From Chryseobacterium sp. StRB126 (lineage in GTDB: Bacteria; Bacteroidota; Bacteroidia; Flavobacteriales; Weeksellaceae), in the NCBI RefSeq assembly GCF_000829375.1, contig NZ_AP014624.1:2170001-2234000 (forward strand): 64,000 nucleotides of DNA, read 5' to 3'. A program made the translations under genes and the position numbers. The stretch's first letter is position 1. Every line of letters begins with the position of its first letter. Of the stretch, positions 52,925 through 62,071 are shown one piece after another. The notes beneath the pieces are model-generated. The model saw nothing but the letters and a program-made list of their open reading frames with translations. It did no database searches and had not been told where the DNA came from.

Positions 52925-53058
52925 TGTCACCTCTAAATCCAGTAAGAGTCACAATGGAAATTTTAAATGTAGTTAGAATATAATGTTTTCCACAGACAGT
53001 AAAACTAAATATTGCTATGGTTGAGTAACTATATAATAGTTTGACAGAAAGTAAAATA

Positions 53059-53625
53059 ATGAAAACAAAACTTAGAGACCATATCGCAGAAATCGTAAGC
53101 TTTTCAGATCAAGAATTTGACTACATCATCGCACACTTCCATTATAAGAAAATGAAGAAAAACCAGTTTCTTATACAAGTTGGACAGCAGAAAGTCAATA
53201 AATATTTCGTCCTAAGTGGAATTTTAAAATCTTATTATGTCGATAAAAGTGACAAAGAACATATTATACAATTTGCACAGCCTGACTGGTGGATCACAGA
53301 CTATAATGCATTCTTTAATAATAAAGAAGCAACCATCAACGTTGATTGTATCACAGATTGTGAACTGTTGTATATTAGTAATGAAGATCTGGAAAAGCTA
53401 AGTGCCGAATTTCATAAAATGGAACATTTTTTTCGTGTCAAATCAAATGCAGGTTATGTGGCATCACAGGAAAGGATACTGACTATGCTCAATCTGACTT
53501 CTGTAGAACGGTTTAACCATTTCAACAGGCTATACCCAAATCTAATTCAATCTATTCCAAAATACTTGATCGCATCCTATATCGGTGTGTCAAGAGAAAT
53601 GTTAAGTAGGTTGAGTAAAATGTGA
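53059..53625 (+). CDS. Crp/Fnr family transcriptional regulator
   Basis: 188 aa from ATG 53059 (MKTKLRDHIAEIV). Beta-roll sensor (KKNQFLIQVGQQKVNKYFVL, FAQPDWWITDYNAFFNNKEA), a dimer helix, and a C-terminal helix-turn-helix (PKYLIASYIGVSREMLSRL) that ends the protein. Its stop codon overlaps a palindromic site that could be its own operator. It precedes the small monooxygenase-like gene by 87 nt. Confidence 0.86.
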   Translation: MKTKLRDHIAEIVSFSDQEFDYIIAHFHYKKMKKNQFLIQVGQQKVNKYFVLSGILKSYYVDKSDKEHIIQFAQPDWWITDYNAFFNNKEATINVDCITDCELLYISNEDLEKLSAEFHKMEHFFRVKSNAGYVASQERILTMLNLTSVERFNHFNRLYPNLIQSIPKYLIASYIGVSREMLSRLSKM

Positions 53626-53650
53626 TAAATCACACAAAATAAAAGTGTGA
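53621..53650. promoter_or_regulatory. Candidate Crp-type operator
   Basis: TGTGATAAATCACA (53621-53634) is a perfect palindrome apart from its centre, and TCACAC (53630-53635) pairs with GTGTGA (53645-53650) across 9 nt. TGTGA/TCACA half-sites are those of Crp/Fnr proteins. The site lies between such a gene and a small gene, 63 nt before the latter. Confidence 0.55.
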
Positions 53651-53712
53651 AAGTTCATTTTTTATCCATGTAAATTCCTCCAATTTTGTAGTGTAATAAA
53701 ACATTATTAGTT

Positions 53713-54018
53713 ATGAAATACGGACAAATTTTCACTTACAAACTCGAATTGGATTCTAAAGAAGAGTATATCAAACAATTCGTAGACCCATTTGCTGAAA
53801 CTATTTCTAAAGCCAAAGGGTTAATCTCAAAAGTATGGATGGCAGATTTTGACACTCAATTTTCTAGTTTCTATTTATGGGAAACGAAAGAAGACATGGA
53901 TGCTTTTATGGCAACACCAGAAATCGATGTGGTTGCTCATTTACCATTTTTAAAAGACTTAAAAATAGTTGCCATTCCGGTTGTAGATGAAGCATCTAAA
54001 ATTACCAGAGGTATTTAA
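53713..54018 (+). CDS. YdhR-like dimeric alpha/beta-barrel monooxygenase-type protein
   Basis: 101 aa. YdhR pattern: TYKLELDSKEEYIKQFVDPF, GLISKVWMADFDTQFSSFYL and FMATPEIDVVAHLPFLKDL. Small proteins of this fold include antibiotic biosynthesis monooxygenases; catalysis is not shown. Downstream of the Crp-type regulator and followed by a palindromic terminator. Confidence 0.75.
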   Translation: MKYGQIFTYKLELDSKEEYIKQFVDPFAETISKAKGLISKVWMADFDTQFSSFYLWETKEDMDAFMATPEIDVVAHLPFLKDLKIVAIPVVDEASKITRGI

Positions 54019-54043
54019 AAAATATCCCTTACAAGTTGAAACA

Positions 54044-54081
54044 AACCATTTCAGGACATGTCCTGAAATGGTTGTTTTATT
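54044..54081 (+). terminator. Terminator of the YdhR-like gene
   Basis: AACCATTTCAGGACA and TGTCCTGAAATGGTT form a perfect 15-bp palindrome with no unpaired centre, followed by GTTTTA. Confidence 0.65.
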
Positions 54082-54541
54082 TACTTGGTTCCTTTTAATA
54101 GATCTAGTGCTGGTAAGGGTTTTTTAGACTAAATGTTTTTAGCGTAATGCTTGACATAAACCTTCTGTAGATTAGAGTATATGATCTCATATTAACCTAA
54201 ATTCATTTTCAAATTACTAGATAATAATAATTTATCAACAGATAATCTGCCTCAACGAAAACTATGGTCGAATTTGGCCCGGAATAGGAGGGACCACTTT
54301 CACCGAAATATATACATTATCCTGGATTTTCAATATATATTAGCAGCTTTTTTGAAAAATATTAATGAGCTACAAGATTGAATGGTTAAACGAATATCGA
54401 ACACAAAATGATGAAGAATAGGGGTATTTTAAGGCCTGTGTTTTTTTATGATGATAAATACTGAAAAACTCGAACACCTATTCACATAATTTTAGTCAAA
54501 TATAACGCATTGTAAATCAATGCACAAAACCTGTAAAAAAA

Positions 54542-54567
54542 GGAGACGTTTAAATATAAACGTCTCC
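54542..54567 (-). terminator. Terminator next to a tRNA-Ser 3'-end fragment
   Basis: GGAGACGTTTA-AATA-TAAACGTCTCC; on the minus strand followed by seven T residues. It lies 5 nt past the acceptor end of a tRNA-Ser-like fragment, as for a normal tRNA gene terminator. The interval 54082-54541 has no gene. Confidence 0.8.
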
Positions 54568-54571
54568 CTAA

Positions 54572-54594
54572 GCGGAGAGTGAGGGATTCGAACT
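54572..54594 (-). other. 3' end of a tRNA-Ser gene (integration scar)
   Basis: Minus-strand sequence AGTTCGAATCCCTCACTCTCCGC contains a T-loop TTCGAAT, T-stem strand CCCTC, acceptor strand ACTCTCC and discriminator G, the normal 3' end of a flavobacterial tRNA-Ser (acceptor GGAGAGT). The remaining tRNA bases are absent upstream (right). A terminator follows. This is the pattern left where an element integrated into the tRNA gene. Confidence 0.6.
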
Positions 54595-55144
54595 ATTTAA
54601 TACAATTAATTGAAAATAAGCATTTTGCGAATTCAATTTGAAATATAGCCACGAATTTGCCACAAACTACACTAATATTTTAATCTACAAAATCTAACAA
54701 AAGATTTAAAGAGCATTTTAGCTTTAAAGAACAAATATAGTAATTCAATTTGTTTTTTAGCTCTTAAAATTGTGCAAGGGAGCCCCAACGGATGATTTCT
54801 CGAATTTTTTTAAAGAAGATTTATTGCGAATAGAAAGTATATATGAATATTTTGATTAGGGAGATAATCCGTTTGATTCCAAAACATTTAAGAGGTAAAA
54901 ATGATTATCACTGGACTATATTCACAAAAAACCTTGATGAAAATATAGAATTGATGTAGGAATAGATATAAAGGATAATAATATTTTGAAGGAAATAACA
55001 ATAAATCTATAAATTAAAATAGAATCAAACTTGGTGCTATTTTAATTATGTAAGTTGTTTAATTTAATATTAACTAATATATCATTATCAAATCTTAATA
55101 AGGAAATTTATGTATGTTATTATATTTGTTGGTAGCTTTGTACG
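54595..55144. other. Gene-free region with a decayed coding fragment
   Basis: Within 54814-54959, EDLLRIESIYEYFD, a stop, GDNPFDSKTFKR, then after a frameshift NDYHWTIFTKNLDENIELM and a stop: remains of a gene on the plus strand. No family recognised. The final 90 nt hold the candidate promoter TATATTTG (55121) for the next gene and also TAGCTTTG at 55133. Confidence 0.4.
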
Positions 55145-56035
55145 GTGGTTAAAGTAAAAAGAATAACTCCAACAGATTTCAGGGGACATTACATGTCTGA
55201 AATGTCGACTGATTTTCCAATATTAAAAACAGCTGTTCAGATTCATGATATTGGAAAAACATCAGGCTTTATTAAAGTGCCTACGCCTTTACATAGGCCG
55301 GAATACAATTTTATTGTTCATGTTACAAAAGATAATGCAAAACAGCAGGTAGATGCAGATTTAATATCAATAAAAGAACATGAAATCTTATTGGTAAGGC
55401 AGGGAAATGTAACTTCACTAAAGGAAGTGAGCCCAGATGCTGCAGGGCACATTATTTTATTTGAAGACCAGACGCTTAACCAAATCCTATCAAAGCAGGA
55501 GCTGATCAAGCTGTTTTCTGTTAATAATATTATTCATTTATCACAAGAAAACAGCATCTGGTTAACCTCCCTATTTGAACTTTTGAGTACAGAGATTTAT
55601 TCTCAAAATGCAAACTTAGACATTTGCTATTCACTTTTGCAGGCTGGGCTGCAGAAAGTTTTCAGTTCAGGTTGCGAACTCAAGAAAGGGGTCAACCGAA
55701 GTGCGGAAATTACTTTCAATTTTAAAGAATTGGTGTATAAACACTATATTGAACATAAAACAATTTTGTTTTATGCTGCCGAACTATCTGTTTCTGAAAA
55801 TTATCTTCATAGGTGCATTAAAGAAACGATAGGTGAGAGTCCCAAAGAATGGATTAATAAAGTAAGTATTTTGCAAAGTCAATTGCTCTTACAGGATTTA
55901 ACCAAGAGCATTTCACAAATAGCTTTCGAACTTAATTATGGTGATCCCAGCTATTTTGGACGCCTGTTTAAGAAAATAAGTGGAGTAACACCTTCAGAGT
56001 ACAGAATAACATTTATGCAGGATTTGTCCGAGTAA
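55145..56035 (+). CDS. AraC family transcriptional regulator
   Basis: 296 aa from GTG 55145. A variable N-terminal half and the C-terminal AraC double helix-turn-helix (TILFYAAELSVSENYLHRCI, SISQIAFELNYGDPSYFGRL, GVTPSEYR). TAGCTTTG ends only 5 nt upstream of the GTG and TATATTTG 17 nt upstream, so the message has a very short leader. Its target may be the broken beta-barrel gene that follows. Confidence 0.85.
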   Translation: MVKVKRITPTDFRGHYMSEMSTDFPILKTAVQIHDIGKTSGFIKVPTPLHRPEYNFIVHVTKDNAKQQVDADLISIKEHEILLVRQGNVTSLKEVSPDAAGHIILFEDQTLNQILSKQELIKLFSVNNIIHLSQENSIWLTSLFELLSTEIYSQNANLDICYSLLQAGLQKVFSSGCELKKGVNRSAEITFNFKELVYKHYIEHKTILFYAAELSVSENYLHRCIKETIGESPKEWINKVSILQSQLLLQDLTKSISQIAFELNYGDPSYFGRLFKKISGVTPSEYRITFMQDLSE

Positions 56036-56102
56036 AGGTTGATTTAGTTTTAAAGTATTTCCTGTTTTCAGAGCACCTTTGTATTATTAAAATTCAAAGA
56101 AA

Positions 56103-57097
56103 ATGAAAACATTGATTACTGTAAGAAATACTATCAGGAAAAGGTTTAAAACGTTTTTCCTTTTAAACACAGAGCGATTGTCAAAAGATCCTGCCTTTGT
56201 GTAATCGTTTCGGCTTTCTTCCTTTCAAACAAAAGCCATGGTCAGATTATTCAGGATGTTGCCGGTATTGCTGTCACGGCTCATCATAAAGCTAGCTTTA
56301 AAGATGTACCTTCAGAGAGTTCTCTGTCTGAAAATAAGTTCCAACTCAATACTTATGACGCATGGTTATCCATCCCTCCTTTCAAAATTGGTAAAACAAG
56401 TGTTGTTAGTAATCTGAACTATCGGATGATGGATTTTAATTATGACACAAATTCTATACAAGATCCCAATCGTATTGAAAGAATTCACGAGATAAAATCT
56501 GTTTTTATAATTAGGCACCCACTTTCTGAAAAATGGTCGGTTTTAGGAATAGCGATGCCAACTATCGCATCCGACTTTAAAAAACCGCTTTCTTTTGATG
56601 ATTTAATTCTAGATGGAATATTCGGATTATCTAAAAAATTCGGCAGGGAGTCGAATCTTGAAATCGGACTCGGAGTTCATGTCTTACATTCTTTCGGGGA
56701 GACTTTGGTGACTCCAGGAATATCAATTGATTACCAAAGTATCGATAAAAAATGGTTAGCGCAATTTTATTGGCCGAGACTAAATGTACTTTATAGTCTA
56801 AGCCCAAATACACAAATAGGTTTAGCCGGATCGATCGATTGGACACGCTTTAACCTGAAAAATTATAAAGACTATCATCTTAAAGAAGTTGATTATGCTC
56901 AGTTTTCTACCATTCATGGAGGTCTTCAGGTTCACCAGCGCTTAGTGGGTGGAATCTGGCTGCAAGCTCAAGCCGGAATGGGACTTTTAAATCGGTATGA
57001 ATTGTTCGATACCCATCAAAAAACAGTCAATGATTTCTCTGTCTCCAACATGGCTTATGGGAAAGTTACCATTACCTATCGTATCGGCAGAAAATAG
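56103..57097 (+). pseudogene. Frameshifted outer-membrane beta-barrel gene (DUF6268-like)
   Basis: ATG 56103 opens MKTLITVRNTIRKRFKTFF and runs into a stop at 56205. In the other frame, from about 56185, LCVIVSAFFLSNKSHGQ looks like a signal peptide and continues without a stop to 57097 (barrel-like protein ending YGKVTITYRIGRK). Joining the frames at the A4 run near 56178 (one A lost) gives one coherent protein. No start codon of normal type exists in the second frame before 56426. Either a frameshift mutation, recoding, or a nonstandard ATT start near 56171. Confidence 0.6.
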
Positions 57098-57222
57098 ACA
57101 AATAAAAATAATGAAAACAATTATTTTCAGTTTTGTGACCATACCATGTATTAGGAATTTTCAAGATCTGAAAATTAAATGAATCAAAACCAATTTCATC
57201 ATCAATATCCAATTACAATTTT

Positions 57223-57621
57223 ATGAACAGTACCAATTCTCTTGAATCAACTTTTAACTTTCGAGGCCTGATTACTGCAGCTCTGCCTGCTTATATTTTT
57301 CCTGCCTTAATGTCTTTTATATCTGGTTTTCTGCTTCAGAACAATAATCTTATGACAGCCAGTTACAGCAGCATTGGTTTGTCTTCCTTATTATCAACAC
57401 TTTGCAGTTTTACCTTGCTTTGGCAGCTTGAGTCGAAACGAATATTAGTACGAAACAAGCTAATCAGATCTTTGTTGATCATTGTACTGATAATTGGTTT
57501 AGGGACCTTATGTATAAGGCTGTTCAATTGGCACCACGAACAGTTTAATATTTTATTCTCCGCATTTTTGGGTGCTACAATACTCATCATTCGTGACCTT
57601 GTGACCAAACGTAAAAGCTAA
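57223..57621 (+). CDS. Small integral membrane protein
   Basis: 132 aa with four hydrophobic segments (about 15-35, 45-65, 83-100 and 110-125). No family recognised. It follows the broken barrel gene by 125 nt on the same strand and may have been part of its operon. Confidence 0.55.
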   Translation: MNSTNSLESTFNFRGLITAALPAYIFPALMSFISGFLLQNNNLMTASYSSIGLSSLLSTLCSFTLLWQLESKRILVRNKLIRSLLIIVLIIGLGTLCIRLFNWHHEQFNILFSAFLGATILIIRDLVTKRKS

Positions 57622-57754
57622 ATTACTGATCTGTAAAAACTTATCAGCAGAAACATCTCAAACTAGAAAAAATGAAGAATAAAATAAATAGAATACCCAT
57701 TAAGAATAGGGATATTGAACACTTAATCCATACTAAAAGATTCAACTTATTTCA

Positions 57755-58666
57755 ATGAAAAAAATAAAACCAGTTATCGTTGTTTTTGGATGTACGGGTA
57801 CCGTTGGAACAGTTGTAATGCAAGAGCTCAAGAGTCGGGATTGTATGGTAAGAGGTATTCTTCGAAACCCTGAAAGACCTTATCCGTTACCATTGGATAA
57901 AGTTCCATCGAATATAACCTATGCAAGTGCCGATTTAAATTCTGTTAACCAGCTTAAAGAAGTTTGCAAAGGAGCTGACGCTTTGTTTCTTTTAACAGCA
58001 ACTGATCCCAACCAGGTAGAATATGAAATTAATGTTATCGATGCTGCAAGACAAAATGGTGTAAGACGAATCGTCAAGTTATCGGCTCCCATAGTGATGG
58101 CGCCAAAGGTATAGGTCAGCCAATGGCATAGCACAATAGATCAGTACCTTTGGCAAAATATGGATGAATATTGCTGCCTTAGGCCACATTCTTTTATGCA
58201 AAATTGGGAACGAAATACTTTTACCATTCAGTATTTTGGGAAAATTTACGGAGCACTTGGTACAGCACGAAGAAATTATATCGATTGTCGTGATGTAGCT
58301 GATATAGTCGTAAATTACTTGTTGACACCCGAAGAAATAAAAGAAAAGTCAGTGGTTCTTGCAGGTCCACAAGCCATTAGTCATATAGAAATGGCCGCTA
58401 AATTATCTCATGTGACCGGGCGTACTATTGAATATGTAAATGTAACACCGGAAGAACTGTTTAACCAGTTGGTCAACAAAGCGAAATTTCCTGTATGGCT
58501 GGCTAACCATATTGTAGAGCTTGATGAGCTAGCCATAAAAATTCCCGAACCGGAAAGGGATAATATCACCAATTTAATGTCACGAAAACCACGCATTATG
58601 GAAGAATATTTACAGGAAAATAGACATTTGTTTAAACGGAAACCATTATGGAAGTTGCTGTTTTAA
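57755..58666 (+). pseudogene. NmrA-like NAD(P)-binding protein gene with an internal amber codon
   Basis: A single reading frame of 304 codons is interrupted only by TAG at 58112-58114. N-terminal Rossmann motif GCTGTVGT, then after the stop WHSTIDQYL and PHSFMQNWERNTF, the normal continuation of NmrA-family reductases. No frameshift occurs. NmrA-like proteins reduce or sense NAD(P)-linked substrates such as quinones. Either a nonsense mutation, or a stop codon read through at some rate. Confidence 0.85.
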
Positions 58667-58737
58667 GCTTCTTTGTGGTAAATTATACAAAAGTAGTCAA
58701 TATTAGCTGTTGCATTCCTGCAGTATTTACTATTTAT

Positions 58738-59448
58738 TTAGATCGTAAAAAACATTGCAACTGATGCTGCTGTCATAAAGAAAAATGTTGCCCATAATAA
58801 GCTTTTTGACAGCCACCTGCTTTTGAATTCTCCCATAATGTGTTCACTTGCAGATATGCGGATTATCAGAAACAAGAGGGGTACGGCAGCTACACCATTG
58901 AGAACTGCTGTGTAAACAAGGACTTTCACGGGATTAATCCCAATAAAATTCATGCAAAGGCCAATAAGTGTAGAAATAATAATGACCATATAAAATCCTT
59001 TTGCTTTGGTAAATTTCAGATCTAAACTTGCATTCCAGCTGAGAGCTTCAGAAACAGCATAAGATGCTGATCCTGATAGAACTGGAACAGCAAGGAGTCC
59101 CAAGCCGATGATACCAATTGCAAATATAATTTTTGATATCATCCCTGAATTGGGAAATGACTGAACTAAAGGTTCTAGAGCCTTTGCTGCATCAGCGGCA
59201 GTATTAATATCTGTTATGTGAGCGCTGTGTAAAACAGTTCCTCCAACCAAAATAATGCACCATGTAGTAAATTCAGAGATAATCATCCCTATATTATTAT
59301 CTTTTCTCATCGCATGAATGTGGCGCCAGCCGATGCTGGGCTTTCCATCTTGAATCAGACCTTTTTTATTTTCTTCTTCCACTTCCTGAGATGTTTGCCA
59401 AAAGAACATATAGGGTGTAATAGTCGTCCCAAATACACCCGTGATCAA
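58738..59448 (-). pseudogene. Truncated Nramp-family metal transporter
   Basis: Only the second half of an Nramp (Mn2+/Fe2+) transporter remains: GVFGTTITPYMFFWQTSQEV through six helices to the C-terminus (236 codons against more than 400 for the family). The N-terminal half, with the DPGN metal motif, is missing; in-frame stop codons occur just upstream. The break coincides with an IS3-type remnant at 59449. Confidence 0.8.
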
Positions 59449-59717
59449 AGATGTTTTTTATAGCTAACAGGAATATAGATTTGTACGACAAAAAAATAAT
59501 TGGCTGGAGTTTAAGTTCGGGGACGAGTAATGATTAGGCAAGTTTAGCCGCATGGAAAATGGCTGTCAAAAATAGAAAAATTGACCATGGATTAATTCTT
59601 AACTTAGATAGAAGAGTTCGATATGCAAATAACAAATTCATCATGATTCTTGAATTTTATAGTGTAAAGAGAAGAAAAAGCGGAAAAGATAGTTGTTTGT
59701 ATAATGCATTAACTTAA
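59449..59717 (+). pseudogene. IS3-family transposase (OrfB) remnant
   Basis: IDLYDKKIIGWSLSSGTS, a stop, then ASLAAWKMAVKNRKI and LILNLDRRVRYANNKF: the integrase-core region of IS3-type OrfB, with the Asp in HSDRG-type motif altered to NLDRR. Frame interrupted and ends missing, so inactive. The interval 59718-59786 shows nothing more. Confidence 0.75.
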
Positions 59718-59786
59718 AGTTTTTTCAAATCATTGAAAACAAAATTGATTTAAAATAAAATATACAAAATTATTTACTTTTTAACA

Positions 59787-59818
59787 AGAAAAAACCGCCT
59801 CAGTTGTGAGACGGCTTC
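59787..59818 (-). terminator. Terminator of the cytochrome c peroxidase gene
   Basis: On the minus strand AGCCGTCTCA-CAAC-TGAGGCGGTT followed by T6. Similar in sequence to the IS ends at 35391/36959. Confidence 0.75.
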
Positions 59819-59846
59819 TTTTCATTAAGCATAAATTTGAAATGTA

Positions 59847-61076
59847 CTATTGATTAATAAAAGGATTTGACCATTTTTTATCCGTATATATATTTTTTCC
59901 GGAAAGGGTTTTAAGAAACGCTACAAGTGCTTTTTTTTCTTTTTCCGTGACTCTTAGGTTATCGGCAAGTGCCAAACGTATATCCAGCTTAGGATTCTTG
60001 CTGCTTTTTGGCACTTTATTATAATGATCTACAACACCTTCTAAAGTGGTAATAAGCCCCGAATGCATCATCGGTCCGTTGGATACCCCATTGCTGTTTA
60101 CAAGATCCCGTAAGGAAGGAGATTTCGTAACGTTAATATCAATCCCGTTACTGTTGATTATATTAATGACTCCGTTATTACTGGAAATAGGAGCTATACT
60201 GAATTCAGGAGCTCCATGGCATCCGGCGCATCCAAGCCCACCAGCTATACGATCACCCCCGATCAGTAAACTCAGCACAGGAATCTCAAGGAAGAGCTTT
60301 TTACCTAAGTTTTCTTCTGCTGTAAAATTTGAGAATGAAGAAAAATCTGAAAAAGACTTGGCTCTGCCCTGATCATATTTAGAATCAAAGGAGGTAATAC
60401 TTCTTACAAACTGAGCCAACGCATTCTGCATTTTACGTTCAGTAATATCAGAACTTCCATATGCTTTGGTAAATAATTCCTGATAGTAAGGTAGACCTTT
60501 AAGTCTGGTAATAAGATCATTCACTGAAAGGTCACCATTACTGCCGCTAAATCCCATTTCTATATGATCTTTAATCGGCATTGTGGTTTGGGTTTCTAAA
60601 GAGGAAGCTCTTTCATCCCAGAAAAAACGGGATTCAAGGGAAAATCTTGTATTGACCAGTCTCATGGAATGTCTTCCTGTCTGTCCGTTCACCCCTTGGC
60701 TTGCAATGCTGTTGTCTCCGAATGCCAGCTCCTGTTTATGGCAACTGGCACATGACACCGTATTGTTCGAGGAAAGATTCTTATCATAAAATAAAACCCT
60801 TCCCAAGGTCGCTCCTGCATCTGTTATCGGATTTAGAAAGGGAGCATTGTCTTGAATTATATACGAAGGAATCTCCTGATCTGAATAGTTTGCCAGATTA
60901 TTCAGATCAATGTTATTTCCAAAAGTAGCTGCTAAAGCACCGGAGGATCTTTTATAGTTGGACAAAGCTGAAATTTCAGGATCTGCTTCGGAAATGGGTT
61001 CATAAAGTTCATCGTTTTGACATGATACTATGCCCAGCATTATGAAGAGCATAAGGAATAATTTTTTGTTTCTCAT
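59847..61076 (-). CDS. Di-haem cytochrome c peroxidase-family lipoprotein
   Basis: 409 aa with lipobox IVSC (Cys about 19). Two haem c sites: CASCH (about 108-112) and CAGCH (about 282-286), with conserved PLFYDKNLSSNNTVSC-like context (GRVLFYDKNLSSNNTVSC). Family members (CcpA/MauG) reduce periplasmic H2O2 or oxidise proteins. Followed by a terminator; upstream neighbour is a DUF3995 gene 10 nt away. Confidence 0.88.
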   Translation of the reverse strand: MRNKKLFLMLFIMLGIVSCQNDELYEPISEADPEISALSNYKRSSGALAATFGNNIDLNNLANYSDQEIPSYIIQDNAPFLNPITDAGATLGRVLFYDKNLSSNNTVSCASCHKQELAFGDNSIASQGVNGQTGRHSMRLVNTRFSLESRFFWDERASSLETQTTMPIKDHIEMGFSGSNGDLSVNDLITRLKGLPYYQELFTKAYGSSDITERKMQNALAQFVRSITSFDSKYDQGRAKSFSDFSSFSNFTAEENLGKKLFLEIPVLSLLIGGDRIAGGLGCAGCHGAPEFSIAPISSNNGVINIINSNGIDINVTKSPSLRDLVNSNGVSNGPMMHSGLITTLEGVVDHYNKVPKSSKNPKLDIRLALADNLRVTEKEKKALVAFLKTLSGKNIYTDKKWSNPFINQ

Positions 61077-61086
61077 ATAAAGGTAT

Positions 61087-61482
61087 TTAAAATGTGTTAA
61101 TCAGTAGTAATGTTAAAAAGCTTATAAGTACGCATAATGGAGCGTAGATAAGCGTATCTCTTTTGGAAAATGGAGTATTTTTTATTTTCTTAAAAAAACC
61201 GATGTATCTAAAATCTCCTACTGCTCTTATAAAAAACAGGAAAGTATTTATCCATAAAATAGGCAGCGAAAATCTACTGGGAAAGACAATTGCTGATACA
61301 GGCAGCAAAAAACAAAAGCCTGTAATAAGACAAACGAAGGCACTCGGTTCAAAAAGCGGAATTTGGTTTTCTGTTGTGGGAACTGCCAAATTCTTACCCC
61401 ATGTCCCTCCCAATGCCCAATAGATGTGCAGAAATGATATTGACAGAATAATAATCAGTAAAATATATCCGGTTATATTCAT
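61087..61482 (-). CDS. DUF3995-domain membrane protein
   Basis: 131 aa from ATG 61482 (MNITGYILLIIILS). The DUF3995 pattern HIYWALGGTWG and four hydrophobic helices are clear; typical length 130-150. Function unknown. 19 nt after the glutamine amidotransferase gene. Confidence 0.8.
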   Translation of the reverse strand: MNITGYILLIIILSISFLHIYWALGGTWGKNLAVPTTENQIPLFEPSAFVCLITGFCFLLPVSAIVFPSRFSLPILWINTFLFFIRAVGDFRYIGFFKKIKNTPFSKRDTLIYAPLCVLISFLTLLLINTF

Positions 61483-61501
61483 ATAATATTTTCCTTGATT
61501 T

Positions 61502-62071
61502 TTAAGATTTAAGCCAGTTTTGCATAATATTTTTTCCCTTTGGAGTAAGAAAACTCTCAGGATGATATTGCAGTCCGGTAATATCATATTTTTCATGCCT
61601 CAGAGACATGATGGTGTCCTGATCATCAGTAGATGTTATGACCAGGTTTTGAGGCAGATTACAGTTTTCCACCACCCAGCTGTGATATCTTGCGACTTCT
61701 ATATGATCAGGCAATTCTGTATAAATTTTTTCATTTTTGTTAAGTGAAATTATGGAACTTACTCCGTGATAAACTTGAGAAGTATTGATAAGGTGAGCTC
61801 CAAAAGCGACTCCTATGGCCTGATGCCCTAAACAGATACCCAATATTTTTTTTGAATGCTTATAAGTCTCAATCAAAGGAATGCATAGTCCGGCATCCTG
61901 CGGTATTCCGGGACCGGGAGAGAGGACAATAGCATTATAATCCTGTGCTAGTTCCAGCTGGAAGGCATCATTCCTGTAAACGTCAATCTTATAGTCACCA
62001 CATTCGGAAATGAGCTGTTTGAGGTTGTAGGTAAATGAATCATAATTGTCTACAAGCAGTATTTTTTTCAT
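61502..62071 (-). CDS. Anthranilate/aminodeoxychorismate synthase component II (glutamine amidotransferase)
   Basis: 189 aa, class I amidotransferase: LLVDNYDSFTYNLKQLI, nucleophile GICLGHQ (Cys80), and HPESFLTPKG with His-Glu. Supplies ammonia to component I. TrpG and PabA cannot be separated by this subunit alone; the partner carries PIAGT, which favours anthranilate-type chemistry. Overlaps the component I gene by 4 nt. Confidence 0.88.
   Translation of the reverse strand: MKKILLVDNYDSFTYNLKQLISECGDYKIDVYRNDAFQLELAQDYNAIVLSPGPGIPQDAGLCIPLIETYKHSKKILGICLGHQAIGVAFGAHLINTSQVYHGVSSIISLNKNEKIYTELPDHIEVARYHSWVVENCNLPQNLVITSTDDQDTIMSLRHEKYDITGLQYHPESFLTPKGKNIMQNWLKS

Noticed and set aside
44144..54594. 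Complete integrative element with integrase
   Set aside because: No integrase, relaxase or conjugation gene is present in this stretch, so only scars are claimed.
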